Origin: Parvularcula sp964556115 | GTDB lineage: Bacteria; Pseudomonadota; Alphaproteobacteria; Caulobacterales; Parvularculaceae | Assembly: GCA_964556115.1 (NCBI GenBank) | Contig: CAZKVC010000005.1 | Coordinates: forward strand, 124,001-188,000 | Reading direction: 5' to 3' | DNA: 64,000 nt | In this document: in pieces, positions 43,833-54,400 of the stretch | How positions within the stretch are numbered: the first letter of the stretch is position 1 | Layout: each line of letters starts with the position of its first letter | Program-made: the position numbers and the translations under genes | Notes under the pieces: model-generated | What the model was told of the DNA's origin: nothing | The model's database searches: none | The model's input: the letters and a program-made list of their open reading frames with translations, nothing else

Positions 43833-43858
43833 AAAGCCCCGCTTCGGCGGGGTTTTTT
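43833..43858 (+). terminator. terminator after the acidic lipoprotein
   Basis: CCCCGC (43837-43842), loop TTCG, GCGGGG (43847-43852), then TTTTTTG. Upstream AAAG extends the stem against the T-run. A textbook rho-independent terminator. Confidence 0.93.
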
Positions 43859-43915
43859 GTTGCGGTCCTGCGTGATGCCGGGGCACTTTCGGCAAGCGGG
43901 AAGCGGGGCAGGACG

Positions 43916-44170
43916 ATGCGTGGATTGATCGGGTTCATCTTGATGGGACTGGCGGCGTTTGCCGTGGTCAGCGGGCTTATGGGCACGCTCACGCCGTCCG
44001 ACGGGCTGCCACCCTTGCGCGATATCGGTCTCTTCGCCGCCCTGCCGCTCATCGTGATGATGTTCGCGATCGGCATCACGCAGAACGCGATGCTGCGGCT
44101 TGTCTTCGTTCTCATCTTCCTCGCCGCGATCGGGGCCCTTGGCTATACAGGCCTGGTGCTTTTCGTCTGA
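43916..44170 (+). CDS. small hydrophobic membrane protein
   Basis: 84 residues with three hydrophobic segments (about 3-24, 37-54 and 58-83) and very few charges. GCAGGACG precedes the ATG. It starts 57 bases after the terminator and ends three bases from the convergent lipoprotein gene. No family is recognised; it may be an integral membrane protein of unknown role. Confidence 0.55.
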   Translation: MRGLIGFILMGLAAFAVVSGLMGTLTPSDGLPPLRDIGLFAALPLIVMMFAIGITQNAMLRLVFVLIFLAAIGALGYTGLVLFV

Positions 44171-44173
44171 GGG

Positions 44174-44827
44174 TCAGAGGATCGGCGCGATGGACAGTTC
44201 GAGCTCCAGCCGACGCAGCGCCTGAAGAGCGAGCCCGCGCTCTTCCTCCGCGCGGCGCACGCGGTAGCGCAGGGAGATCTCGTCGCCTTCGAAGCGGCTG
44301 AGCCGGTCCCGCAGGTCCTCGAGTTCGTCGCGCATATCCTCACGCTCTTCCGAAGAGAGGTCATCCCGGTCGATCAGGTCGTCCTGGATGTCGAAGATCC
44401 GCGTTCGGGTTCGCCTCAGATCCGACGAGATGCGGTTCTGCTGGCCGGTGATGTGATTGAGAGCCTGGTCGGCGCGGGCAAAGGTCGTGGTGACCTGATG
44501 GATGCGCAGGAGGACGGGGTCGTAGGGACACTCGCCGATATTCCCGCGGCCCCTGATCCCCGCCGCATAGATGCCGTTGGGTGTGCAATAGGTCCGAAGG
44601 CCCTCTTCGCGCCCGCGTTCGTAAGCGTTGAAGTCGGGGGCGATGCCGTGCCGGCTGCAGGCGCGTGTGTAGCTGCGGAAGCGCTCGACCCCGGCCCCTT
44701 GCGCGCCGTCCGCCTGGCCGACCGCGCGCCAGTCCTGAAAGGCACACTCCTCCGGCGACATCGATGCACAAGAAGCCAGAAGAACGGCCGCGAAACCGAT
44801 CGCAGCCAAAGCAGTGAGACGAGACAT
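44174..44827 (-). CDS. DUF2799-like lipoprotein with C-terminal coiled coil
   Basis: 217 residues. Signal peptide with lipobox LASC, then MSPEECAFQDWRAVGQADG and YTRACSRHGIAPDFNAYERGREEGLRTYC, the DUF2799 pattern of paired cysteines. The C-terminal half (about 120-210) is a charged helical coiled coil (LIDRDDLSSEEREDMRDELED). The ATG at 44827 is chosen because it places the signal sequence at the start. Function unknown; likely outer-membrane-anchored. Confidence 0.75.
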   Translation of the reverse strand: MSRLTALAAIGFAAVLLASCASMSPEECAFQDWRAVGQADGAQGAGVERFRSYTRACSRHGIAPDFNAYERGREEGLRTYCTPNGIYAAGIRGRGNIGECPYDPVLLRIHQVTTTFARADQALNHITGQQNRISSDLRRTRTRIFDIQDDLIDRDDLSSEEREDMRDELEDLRDRLSRFEGDEISLRYRVRRAEEERGLALQALRRLELELSIAPIL

Positions 44828-44885
44828 CGAATGACCCCAGCCAAGCCTTTCCATCCTGTCACGCGAATGTGACGAGAACAAGGCT

Positions 44886-45548
44886 TCAGCCCACGAGCTT
44901 GCGGTTCTCGATCCGCAAGACCCGGTTCAGCCGCTGCGCCAGCCCCGGGTCGTGGGTGGCGACGATCATCGCCGTGCCCTCGTCGGCGACCAGGCCGAGC
45001 AGGAGATCGAACACCACCCCCGAGGTCGCCTGGTCGAGATTGCCCGTGGGCTCGTCCGCGAGAATGAGCTCCGGGCGGTTCATCAGGGCACGGGCGATGG
45101 CCACCCGCTGTTTCTCGCCGCCCGACAGCTGCGCGGGCTGATGGTGCAGCCGCTCTTCCAGGCCCAGGCGTGTGAGAAGCTCGGTTGCCCTTTCCTCCGC
45201 CTCCTTGCGGCCCGCGCCGGCGATCAGCATCGGGACCATGGCGTTCACCAGGGCCGAGAACTCCGGCAGCAGGTGGTGGAACTGGTAGACGAACCCGATC
45301 GAAGAGCGGCGCAGGGCGGTGCGTTCCTTGTCCTTGAGGTTCGAAGTCGGCTGCCCCAGCACCCGGACTTCTCCTTCGCTCGGCGCCTCGAGAAGGGCTG
45401 CGATGTGAAGGAGCGAGGACTTGCCCGAACCGGACGGGCCGACCAGAGCCGTAGCCTCGCCGCGATTGAGATCGAGGTTGAGGTCCTCGAAGATCGTCAG
45501 CTCGCCAAAGCGCCTCGTGACGCTGTGGAGCGCAAGAACCTCACTCAT
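44886..45548 (-). CDS. lolD: lipoprotein-release ABC ATPase LolD
   Basis: 220 residues. Walker A GPSGSGKS (37-44), LSGGEKQRVAIARAL, LADEPTGNLDQ. With the LolC/E-type permease it extracts outer-membrane lipoproteins from the inner membrane and hands them to LolA. Its start overlaps the permease gene stop by eight bases. The window holds several candidate lipoprotein clients. Confidence 0.93.
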   Translation of the reverse strand: MSEVLALHSVTRRFGELTIFEDLNLDLNRGEATALVGPSGSGKSSLLHIAALLEAPSEGEVRVLGQPTSNLKDKERTALRRSSIGFVYQFHHLLPEFSALVNAMVPMLIAGAGRKEAEERATELLTRLGLEERLHHQPAQLSGGEKQRVAIARALMNRPELILADEPTGNLDQATSGVVFDLLLGLVADEGTAMIVATHDPGLAQRLNRVLRIENRKLVG

Positions 45549-46827
45549 AACGAAGGGCCTCTACGGGATCGAGACGGGACGCCCGCCACGCGGGATAGGC
45601 CGCCGAGGCCAGCGCCATCAGGAGCGTGAAGGCGAGGACGGACGCCACCTCGGAGAACTCGAAGATCGAGGGGATCTCATCGAGATAATAGATGTCCGGC
45701 GGAAAGAGTTCGATGCCGAGCCGGCCCGAGAGAAACGCCTCGGTGGCCGCGAGATTGGTCGCGATCAGGCTGCCCAGGATCACGCCCACGAACGCCCCGG
45801 TCACGCCGATCAGTGCACCGACCATCAGGAAGATGCGCAGGATCGCGCCCTTGCTCGCCCCCACGGTCCTCAAGACCGCGATATCGCCGGTCTTGTCCTT
45901 CACCAGCATGACCAGGCCGGAAATGATGTTGAGGGTCGCAATCGCGATGATCATCGACAGGATGATCCGCATCAGCCCCCTTTCCGTCTGCAGCGCACGA
46001 AAGAAGGACTGGAACCGGTCGCGCCAGTCGAAGACGAGGGTGCCCGGCCCCGCCGCCGCGCGGATCGCGGGCAGGATCGCCTCGACGTTCTGCGGGTCCT
46101 CCACCCGCAGCTCGATCTCGGTGATCTGCCCCCGCCGCCGACCGAAGAGCTGAGCCTGGTCGAGGGGCATGTAGGCATAGAGGTTGTCGTACTCGAAATT
46201 GCCGATCTGGAAGATCGCGTCGATGCGGAAGCTTTTCTGCGTGGTCGGCAGATTGCCGAAGGGCGTCTCCGCCCCGCCGCCTATAATGAGGGTGACGGCA
46301 TCCCCGGCCTGCACGCCGAGCTTGCGGGCCACGCCTATGGCAAGGGCGATCCCCTCCCCGCCATTCTCGCCAAAAGTCTCGAAACTGCCCTGCCGCAAGG
46401 TTCCGGGCCCGGAGACCTCGGGGATCTTCGCAAGGTCTTCGCGCCGCACGCCCTGGATGTAGACCGGCGCCTGCCCGGTGCTGCCGTTCACGGCGTAAGC
46501 CTCGATCTTCAGCGCGGGCACGACGAGGGTGACCCCGTCCGTCCCCTTCAGGTCACGCAACAGCGCATCGTCTTCGGGAAGCATATTGCCTGCGGGCTGC
46601 ACGAAGATATGGCCGTTCACGCCCAAGAGCTGGTCGAGAAGCGTGATCCGGAAGCCCTGCATCACCGACATGACGACTATCAGCGTCGCCACCGAAAGGG
46701 TGATGCCGGCGAAGGCGATGATCGTGATGAGCGACACCCCGGCCCCCTTGCGCGTGGCGCGGAGATAACGGAACGCCATCATGCGCTCGAACAGGCCGAA
46801 AGGCCCGCGTGCAGCCGTTTCACTCAT
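45541..46827 (-). CDS. lolC: lipoprotein-releasing permease LolC/LolE
   Basis: 428 residues. Four membrane helices (about 30-55 and three in the last 150 residues) with a large periplasmic domain (about 60-280); N-terminal LFERMMAFRYLRATRKGAG and C-terminal YPAWRASRLDPVEALRYE are LolC/E and MacB-like signatures. Only one permease gene is present, so the complex may be built of two copies (LolF type), as in organisms lacking separate LolC and LolE. The ATG at 46827 gives the family N-terminus. Confidence 0.93.
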   Translation of the reverse strand: MSETAARGPFGLFERMMAFRYLRATRKGAGVSLITIIAFAGITLSVATLIVVMSVMQGFRITLLDQLLGVNGHIFVQPAGNMLPEDDALLRDLKGTDGVTLVVPALKIEAYAVNGSTGQAPVYIQGVRREDLAKIPEVSGPGTLRQGSFETFGENGGEGIALAIGVARKLGVQAGDAVTLIIGGGAETPFGNLPTTQKSFRIDAIFQIGNFEYDNLYAYMPLDQAQLFGRRRGQITEIELRVEDPQNVEAILPAIRAAAGPGTLVFDWRDRFQSFFRALQTERGLMRIILSMIIAIATLNIISGLVMLVKDKTGDIAVLRTVGASKGAILRIFLMVGALIGVTGAFVGVILGSLIATNLAATEAFLSGRLGIELFPPDIYYLDEIPSIFEFSEVASVLAFTLLMALASAAYPAWRASRLDPVEALRYE

Positions 46828-46903
46828 ATGGGGGACCTTCTGCTTTCCTTCTTTTGACAAGTTCCGGCCCCCCGGTAAAGCGAAGCCGAGCCAAGGGGAT
46901 GCC

Positions 46904-47590
46904 ATGACGGTCTGGAAAGCGAAACAGGAAGGCTTGCCAGGCCGGGTCGTCCTTGCCGGAGCATCCGTTCGCCTCGTGCCCCTGACCTGGCCCGAGCCGG
47001 GCCGGCGTCTGGCGGAGGTGATGGCGGCGCAGGATTCAGCCCTCTGGCGATACATGAAATTCGGGCCCTTCGAGAGCGCGGCCGATTTCCAGGCCACGTT
47101 CGAGGTTCTTGCCCGCGACGGGCGGCAACCCATGATGATCGAGAGCCCTGACGGCGAAGCGCTGGGTACGGCCAGTTTCCTGAGGGTCCGGCCCAATGAC
47201 GGCAGTGCCGAGCTGGGCTCGATCGCCTATGGTCAGAAGATGCAGAAGAGCCGCGCCGGGACGGAGGCAATGTTCCTGATGATGCAGCACCTCTTCGACG
47301 ATCTCGGCTGGCGGCGATGCGAATGGCAGTGCAATGACCGCAACGCGCGGAGTTACCGCGCGGCGGAAAGGCTCGGTTTCACCTATGAGGGCACCTTCCG
47401 GCAGGATCATGTCGTCAAGGGCCAGAACCGGGACAGCGCCTGGTTCTCCGTTCTCGACAGCGAGTGGCCGCCGATCAAGAAGGCTCTGACAGCGTATCTC
47501 GCCCCTGAAAATTTCGAAGGTGGCGGGCGGCAGAAACGCCGCCTCGCCGATTTCATGCCCAGGCGCGGGCTTTCTTCGTTACGCGGATAG
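46904..47590 (+). CDS. GNAT family N-acetyltransferase (RimJ/RimL-like)
   Basis: 228 residues. GNAT pattern with the acetyl-CoA segment region IAYGQKMQKSRAGTEAMFLM (the usual R/Q-x-x-G-x-G/A) and the RimJ/L-type end CNDRNARSYRAAERLGFTYEGTFRQ. The substrate (protein N-terminus or small molecule) is unknown. AAGGGGA precedes the ATG at 46904. The end overlaps the acyl-CoA dehydrogenase gene on the other strand by twelve bases. Confidence 0.88.
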   Translation: MTVWKAKQEGLPGRVVLAGASVRLVPLTWPEPGRRLAEVMAAQDSALWRYMKFGPFESAADFQATFEVLARDGRQPMMIESPDGEALGTASFLRVRPNDGSAELGSIAYGQKMQKSRAGTEAMFLMMQHLFDDLGWRRCEWQCNDRNARSYRAAERLGFTYEGTFRQDHVVKGQNRDSAWFSVLDSEWPPIKKALTAYLAPENFEGGGRQKRRLADFMPRRGLSSLRG

Positions 47591-49369
47591 AAGCTCCGTA
47601 TCGAGAGGCTTCACGGTTTCCGCGCCTGCCTTCACCGCCGGAATGAAGCCCGCCGCGCGCGGCAGCAGGTTATCCGCGTAGAAGCAGGCGATATGCTTGC
47701 GGCTGTCGAGGAAGCCACGGTCGGCATCCTCGATGGTATCGGCGGCCAGCGCGGATTTAAGGAGGAAATGCCCACCGGTCACATAGCCGAACTGGTCGAG
47801 ATAAGGCGTCGCGCCCGCCAGCCCGTCTTCGGGGTTGCCGTCGTGAGCCGCGACCATGAAGTCGGTCGTGTCCTTCAGCGCTTGCGCCTCGCGCTTCACC
47901 GCCTCGCCTGCGCGCTTCAGGTCGTCGTCGCCGCTGGCGATCGCGTCCTCGGCGTTGGCGATCACCTCGTCGATGAAGTCATAGGCCAGCTTGCCTTTGC
48001 CCATACCAAGCTTGCGGCCGAAGAGGTCGATCGCCTGAATGCCGTTCGTGCCTTCGTAGATCGTGCAGATCCGCACATCACGGAAAAACTGGGCCGCGCC
48101 CGTCTCTTCGACAAAACCCATGCCGCCGTGGATCTGGATGCCGATATTGGTGATCTCCAGCGCCCGGTCCGAGGCGAAGGCCTTGGAGATCGGCGTCAGG
48201 AGCTCTTCGCGCTCCTTCGCCGCCGCCACGATCTCAGGGTCGGACGAGCGACGGGCCACGTCATAGGAGACCATGTTGGCATAGCAGATGGCGCGGCTGG
48301 CGTCGGTCAGTGCCTTCATGGTGTAGAGGTTGCGGCGAACGTCCGGGTGCTCCCAGATCGCGACGGCCGGTCCGCTCTTCACGCCGAACTTGCGGCCCTG
48401 GGGGCGGTCTTTTGCGTATTCGAGGGCCTTCTGGAAGCTCGCCTCCGCAACGCCCGCGGCCTGCATCCCGACGTCGATCCGGGCCGCGTTCATCATGACG
48501 AACATGTTCTTCAGCCCCTCGTTCTCCTTGCCCACGAGGGTGCCGATGCATTCGTCATTATCGCCGTAAGCCATCACGCAAGTGGGTGAGCCGTGCTGGC
48601 CCAGCTTCTCCTCGATGGAGACGACCTTCACGTCGTTGGGCTGGCCGATGCTGCCATCGTCATGGACACGGAATTTCGGCACAAGGAACATTGAGATGCC
48701 GCGGGTGCCTTCCGGGGCATCGGGCAGCCGGGCGAGGACGAGATGGCAGATGTTATCCGCCATGTCGTGGTCGCCGTAGGAGATCCAGATCTTCTGGCCC
48801 TTGATGTTGTAGGTGCCGTCGCCGTTCGGCGTCGCCTTGGTCTTGATCGTGGCGAGGTCCGAGCCGGACTGGGGCTCCGAGAGGTTCATCGTGCCCGACC
48901 ATTCGGCGCTGACGAGCTTGTCCAGGTAGAGCCGCTTCTGCTCGTCCGAGCCGAAGGCCAGAAGCGCCTTGACGGCAGCGGTGGTCAGCATCGTGCCCAT
49001 GGCGAAGCTGATGCAGGCGCCCTGCATCGCGTCACAGACCGCGAGGGCGATCGTGTTGGGAAGGTTCTGGCCGCCGAACTCCTCCGGGAAGGCCACCGAA
49101 TTCCAGCCGTTCTCGACATACTGCTTGTAGGCGTCCTTGAAGCCCGGCGAGGTGAAGACCTTGCCGTTCTCGAGCCGCGCGCCCTGCTCGTCGGAAGTCC
49201 AGTTCAGCGGGGCGAGAATGTCGTTGGCGAACTTGCCGGCTTCGCCGAGCACCGCTTCGAGGAAATCGTCGGAGAGGTCTTCGAAGGCGCCGGTCTCGCG
49301 AACGGCGTCGAAGCCGGCCGCGTGATTGATCAGGAAGTGAACGTCGCGGGCGGGGAATTGATAGGTCAT
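47579..49369 (-). CDS. acyl-CoA dehydrogenase (DmdC-like, long form)
   Basis: 596 residues, the long ACAD class with N-terminal and extra C-terminal helical domains (last ~120 residues). FAD motifs SEPQSGSDLATIKT and KIWISYGDHD; catalytic base E439 in TIYEGTNGIQ; GGMGFVEETGAAQ. The same architecture includes methylmercaptopropionyl-CoA dehydrogenase DmdC of marine bacteria, but also general fatty acyl-CoA dehydrogenases. No other dmd gene is near, so the substrate is open. Confidence 0.9.
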   Translation of the reverse strand: MTYQFPARDVHFLINHAAGFDAVRETGAFEDLSDDFLEAVLGEAGKFANDILAPLNWTSDEQGARLENGKVFTSPGFKDAYKQYVENGWNSVAFPEEFGGQNLPNTIALAVCDAMQGACISFAMGTMLTTAAVKALLAFGSDEQKRLYLDKLVSAEWSGTMNLSEPQSGSDLATIKTKATPNGDGTYNIKGQKIWISYGDHDMADNICHLVLARLPDAPEGTRGISMFLVPKFRVHDDGSIGQPNDVKVVSIEEKLGQHGSPTCVMAYGDNDECIGTLVGKENEGLKNMFVMMNAARIDVGMQAAGVAEASFQKALEYAKDRPQGRKFGVKSGPAVAIWEHPDVRRNLYTMKALTDASRAICYANMVSYDVARRSSDPEIVAAAKEREELLTPISKAFASDRALEITNIGIQIHGGMGFVEETGAAQFFRDVRICTIYEGTNGIQAIDLFGRKLGMGKGKLAYDFIDEVIANAEDAIASGDDDLKRAGEAVKREAQALKDTTDFMVAAHDGNPEDGLAGATPYLDQFGYVTGGHFLLKSALAADTIEDADRGFLDSRKHIACFYADNLLPRAAGFIPAVKAGAETVKPLDTELLSA

Positions 49370-49503
49370 TCGGGGCGTCTCCCTTGGAGCGTCATCTGGT
49401 TGAGCCTCTTTTGCGCGCGATCAGCCCGGAACGCAAAGTGACGATGCGCAGCAGGCTCAAGGAGGCGCTTCTGTCCGCTTCCTCCATCCGCTAGAGCCGG
49501 GCG

Positions 49504-50436
49504 ATGAACCCGCCCGCCCCTTCGCCGCTGACCGATATCGACGAGGCCGTCAGGCTCCTCGCCTCAGGCGCACTTTGCGCCCTGCCGACCGAGACGGTCT
49601 ATGGCCTCGCCGCCAAGGCATCGGACGGGGAGGCGGTCGCGAGGATCTACGAGGTCAAGGGTCGCCCGCGCTTCAACCCGCTGATCGTTCATCTGGCATC
49701 CCTCGAAAGCGCCCGCGACGTCGTCATGTTCGACGATTGCGCTCTACGGCTGGCCGAGCGGTACTGGCCGGGGCCGTTGACCCTCGTTCTGCCCGCGCAA
49801 CCCGAAGCCGCGGTGTCCGGGCTCGCGGCGGCAGGGCTCGATACCCTCGCCGTGCGCATGCCCGCGCACCCTGCCATGCGGGCCGTGATCGAGAAGCTGG
49901 GCTCGCCCATCGTCGCCCCCTCGGCCAACCGCTCGGGACGGTTGAGCCCCACATGTGCGGAAGACGTCATCGAGGAATTCGGCGGCACCGTCCCGGTGCT
50001 CGATGGCGGCCCTTGCGAAGAGGGGATCGAAAGCACCATCGTCAGTCTCACCAAAAGCCGCCCCACCCTCCTTCGGCCCGGCGCGGTTCCGGCGGAAGCG
50101 ATCGAGGCGGTTCTCGGCCATCCGCTCGGGGCGCCCGGCGGCGGGATCGAGGCGCCGGGCATGCTGGCGAGCCATTACGCTCCCAAGGCCTCGATCCGGC
50201 TGAACGCTGAGTGCGCGGAGCCGGGCGAGGCTCTCCTCGGCTTTGGCGGAACGAAGGGCGCCGTGCTCGATCTTTCGCCCAGCGGCGATCTTCGCGAGGC
50301 GGCGGCCAATCTCTTCGCTTATCTCAGGCGCCTCGACCGCGATCATGACAAGCTCGCGGTCGCCACCATCCCGCAGACCGGCCTTGGCCATGGAATCAAT
50401 GACCGGTTGAAACGCGCGGCTGCCCCTCGGGAATGA
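49504..50436 (+). CDS. tsaC: L-threonylcarbamoyladenylate synthase (Sua5 type)
   Basis: 310 residues: YrdC domain (about 10-195) with LPTETVYGLAAKA (28-40), KGRPRFNPLIVH (52-63) and SANRSGRLSPT, followed by a Sua5 C-terminal domain. It makes threonylcarbamoyl-AMP for the universal t6A37 tRNA modification. The long Sua5 form rather than the short TsaC form is present. A terminator hairpin overlaps the stop. Confidence 0.94.
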   Translation: MNPPAPSPLTDIDEAVRLLASGALCALPTETVYGLAAKASDGEAVARIYEVKGRPRFNPLIVHLASLESARDVVMFDDCALRLAERYWPGPLTLVLPAQPEAAVSGLAAAGLDTLAVRMPAHPAMRAVIEKLGSPIVAPSANRSGRLSPTCAEDVIEEFGGTVPVLDGGPCEEGIESTIVSLTKSRPTLLRPGAVPAEAIEAVLGHPLGAPGGGIEAPGMLASHYAPKASIRLNAECAEPGEALLGFGGTKGAVLDLSPSGDLREAAANLFAYLRRLDRDHDKLAVATIPQTGLGHGINDRLKRAAAPRE

Positions 50437-50455
50437 AGGCACCTTCATTTTCTTC
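50432..50455 (+). terminator. terminator overlapping the tsaC stop
   Basis: AATGAAG (50432-50438), loop GCAC, CTTCATT (50443-50449), then TTCTTCGC. The stem includes the TGA stop codon. Modest stem but with a U-rich tail. Confidence 0.5.
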
Positions 50456-50465
50456 GCTCTCCTGC

Positions 50466-50494
50466 TTGACCTTTCTTACTGTTTTTCGATAAGG
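50466..50494 (+). promoter_or_regulatory. candidate promoter for the ABC/M1 pair
   Basis: TTGACC (50466-50471) and ATAAGG (50489-50494) are separated by 17 bases, about 30 bases before the ABC ATPase start. The -35 is good and the -10 weak. Confidence 0.4.
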
Positions 50495-50523
50495 AGGCCG
50501 GTGGCAGAGCGGAGTTATCGAAC

Positions 50524-51420
50524 ATGCTGACCATCAAGGGTCTGACCAAAACCTATCCCAATGGCGTGCGTGCCCTCGATGGTGTCGATCTCGATATCGG
50601 CCTCGGCATGTTCGGCCTTCTGGGTCCCAACGGCGCGGGCAAGTCGTCCCTCATGCGGACCCTTGCGACCCTGCAGGACGCCGATAGGGGCGAACTCAGC
50701 TTCGACGGCATCGACGTTCTGAAGAACCCTGATCCGGTGCGCCGCACCCTCGGCTACCTGCCGCAGGATTTCGGCGTCTATCCGCGGATCTCCGCCCTCA
50801 AGCTTCTCGACCATATCGCGGTCCTCAAGGGCATCTCGAACGGCAAGGAGCGCAAGGAGCTGGTCCATGAGCTTCTTCGCCAGACCAATCTGTGGGACGT
50901 GCGCAAGAAGGCGCCGGCTACCTATTCGGGCGGCATGCGCCAGCGCTTCGGCATCGCCCAGGCGCTGATCGGCGATCCCAAGCTGATCATCGTCGACGAA
51001 CCCACTGCCGGTCTCGACCCCGAAGAGCGCAACCGCTTCCACAACCTCCTCTCGGAGATCGGTGAGAACGTGGTCATCATCCTCTCCACCCATATCGTCG
51101 AGGACGTCTCGGACCTCTGCCGCGACATGGCGATCATGCATCAGGGGCGCATCGCCATGAAGGGGGCGCCGAAGGATCTCGTCGAGACCGTTCGCGGCCG
51201 GATCTGGCGCAAGGTGATCGAGAAGAGCGATCTCGACGCCTACCAGGCGAGCCACCGCATCGTCAGTGCGCGTCTCGTCCAGGGGCAGACGGTGATCCGC
51301 GCCTATAGCGAGACCGATCCGGGCGCCGGGTTCGAACCCGCCGAAGCCAATCTTGAGGACGTCTATTTCGCGACCATCCGCGGCGCGCTGACGGGCCAGA
51401 CAAGCCACGAGGCCGCCTGA
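50524..51420 (+). CDS. ABC transporter ATP-binding protein
   Basis: 298 residues. Walker A GPNGAGKS (34-41), signature YSGGMRQ (134-140), Walker B LIIVDEPTAGLD (154-165), His loop STHIVED. The last ~80 residues form a C-terminal extension common in ABC-2 exporters. It ends one base before the fusion permease gene, so the two proteins must form one ABC complex. A weak SD (GGAG) lies before the ATG. Confidence 0.95.
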   Translation: MLTIKGLTKTYPNGVRALDGVDLDIGLGMFGLLGPNGAGKSSLMRTLATLQDADRGELSFDGIDVLKNPDPVRRTLGYLPQDFGVYPRISALKLLDHIAVLKGISNGKERKELVHELLRQTNLWDVRKKAPATYSGGMRQRFGIAQALIGDPKLIIVDEPTAGLDPEERNRFHNLLSEIGENVVIILSTHIVEDVSDLCRDMAIMHQGRIAMKGAPKDLVETVRGRIWRKVIEKSDLDAYQASHRIVSARLVQGQTVIRAYSETDPGAGFEPAEANLEDVYFATIRGALTGQTSHEAA

Positions 51421-51421
51421 C

Positions 51422-54400
51422 ATGCTGCGCTCCATCTTCGGTTTCGAGTTCGCCTATCAGACCCGCGGCGCGGCCTTCTTCGCGATCACGCTTCTCTTCT
51501 TCCTACTGACTTTCGGCGCGATGACGCTGGACGAGCTGCAGATCGGCAGCTCGGAATCGGTGAACATCAATTCGCCCATGGTTGCGTTCCAGATCATCAC
51601 GGTGATGGTGTCGGTCGGGCTTTTCATCCCGGTCGTCTTCCTCTCCAGCGGGCTGATCCGCGATATCGGTTTCAAGACCGAAGAGACCTTCCGCTCGACC
51701 CCGGTGGGCGACCGGACGATGATGCTCGGCCGCTTCCTCGGCGGCATGGCGGCAGTATGGCTCTGCTTCCTGTCCGTACCCGCCGGTTTCCTTCTCGGCT
51801 CCGTCATGCCCTGGCTCGACCAGGAGCAGATCGGCCCCCTCTATATCGGCCCGGTCCTTCAGATGACGTTCACCCTGGGGCTCCTCAATCTCTTCATCGC
51901 CGGGACGATCATGTTCACGGTGGCGAATCTCACCCGGTCGATGATGGCGACCTGGGTCGCCCTGGTCGCCCTCTTCGTCGGCCTCGGCATCGGCGCGTCC
52001 CTCAGCACGGAAATGGAATCGCGGACCCTCGCCGCGCTGATCGAGCCCCTGGGCATCAACGCGGCAAGCGAACAGGTCCGCTTCTTCACCCCCGCAGAGC
52101 GCAATACCGAGGCACCGGACCTTAAAGGCGAGTTTCTTACCAACCGGATCATCTGGGTGGGGATCAGCCTGGCCATCCTCGCATTGAACCTCCTTGCCCC
52201 GCGCGGCATCCGCCGGCCTGGGTTCCTCAAGTCGAAGAAGGTCTCGAAAAGCCCGGCCGCCGCTGCCCTCAAGCAGGTGAGCCTGCCCCGGGTGGAGCCT
52301 GCGCCGCTTTACACCTCGAACTGGCAGCAATTCAGCAAGCGGGTCCGCTTCGAGACCTTCGGTATCCTGCGCTCGGTCGCGTTCTGGATCGTCGTGGGGC
52401 TGTCGCTCCTGAATGCAGGCTTTGCGCTCCTCAATCTGGGGAACATGTACGGCTCATCGAGCCACCCCCTCACCCGTCTGGCCATCGACGCCCTTCTCGG
52501 TTCCTTCACCTTCGTGCCGATCGTCGTGGCCGTCTATTATTCGGCCGAGCTGATCTGGCGCGAGCGTGGGTTCAGGTTCAACGACATCATCGAGGCGACC
52601 CCGACGCCCTCCTGGGTCTTCATGGGCGCCAAGTTCGCGGCGGTCGCCGTGGTTCTCGTCCTGATCGCGGTGGCAGCAACCGTCACCGCCGTCGTGACCC
52701 AGGCATTCCGCGGCTACACGGTATTCGAGCTCGATCAGTATGCGCTGCGGCTTTTCGTGAGCTTCGTCGTCGAGTTCCTGATCCTCACGGTCCTTGCCAT
52801 GTTCCTGCAGGTCCTGGCGAACAACAAATGGCTGGGGATGGGTCTCTTCCTTGCCTATTTCGTCTTCCGCCTGGTCATGGGCAATCTCGGTTTCGACCAT
52901 GTCCTCTACAACCCCGGCTCGGGCATCAATCTCGACTATTCGGATATGAACGGGTACGGATTGTCAGATTACAAGACCGGATGGATGAGCCTCTACTGGC
53001 TGCTCTTCAGCGTGCTGCTCGGCCTTCTGACCTTCGCCCTTTGGGACCGTGGCCAGCTCGACCCGATCCTGTCGCGTCTGAAGCGCCTTCCGAGCCGCTA
53101 TAGCCGCAACACGGCCATGGCGAGCGTCGTTGTCCTGGTCGCGTTCGCCGGGGTGGGAAGCTTCATCTTCTACAACACCAATGTCCTGAACACCTACCAG
53201 AACCAGGATAGTTTCGAGGACCGCGCGGAGGCTTATGAGCGCCGCTGGCGCTACGCGGAGTTCCAGCCGCAGCCGAGCCTGACCTCGGTCGAGCTGGACG
53301 TCGATCTCTACCCGCAGGAGCGGCGCTATACCGCCGAGGTCGATTATGTCCTCGAAAACAGGACCGAGGCCCCTCTCACCGAGGTCCATGTGGACTATGG
53401 TTGGGGCACGGACGTTCTCAGCCAGTCCATCGAGGGCGCGAGCCTGAAGGAGGCGGACGAGGACGACCTTCACTACGTCTTCGCTTTCGAGCCGGCGCTT
53501 CAGCCCGGCGAGAGCCGCGCGATGACGGCGAAGGTCGCCCAGACCAATCCCGGCTTTCCGAATACCGGCAGCTCGAGCACCGTTCGGCGCAACGGCACCT
53601 TCTTCAACAACACCCAGAGCCTGCCGCAGATCGGCTGGGGGCAGACGAAGATCCTCTCCGACCGCGCCGAGCGCCGCAAGCGCGGCCTTCAGGAAGACGA
53701 GCGGGTGCCGAAGCTCGAAGACGAGCGCTACTGGAACAGGAATTTCCTGGGCGGCAGCGGATGGATCGACTTCGAGGCAAGGATCACCACCGATGCCGAC
53801 CAGATCGCCATCGCACCGGGCTATCTCGTCAGCGAGGAAACCAACGGCGACCGGCGCACCTTCCACTACCGGCAGGATGTTCCGATCCAGGACTTCTATT
53901 CCGTCCAGTCGGCCGATTTCGAAGTCGCCGAGGACACCTGGAAAGCGCCTGAAGGCATGGACGATGTGGCGCTGCAGATCTTCTACGACAGCTCCCACCC
54001 CTTCAATATCGATGTGATGATGAAGGCCCTGAAGCTCAGCCTGTCGCGGTACACGGAGGCTTTCGCACCCTTCCAGTACCGGCAGATGCGTATTCAGGAA
54101 TTCCCCTATGGCAGCTTCGCGCAGAGCTTCCCGAACACCGTTCCCTATTCGGAGAATATCGGTTTCATCATTGACCTGACCAAGGAGAACGCCATCGACC
54201 CGGTGACCTATGTCACGGCCCACGAGGTGGCGCACCAGTGGTTCGGACACCAGCTTTCGGCGTCGCAGCTGCAGGGCGCCAGCATGCTCAGCGAGACCTT
54301 CTCGCAGTATGGCGCGCTTCTGGTGATGGAAGATGTCTACGGCAAGGAGCACATGCGGCGGTTCCTCGCCTATGAGCTCGACCGCTATCTTTCCGGACGG

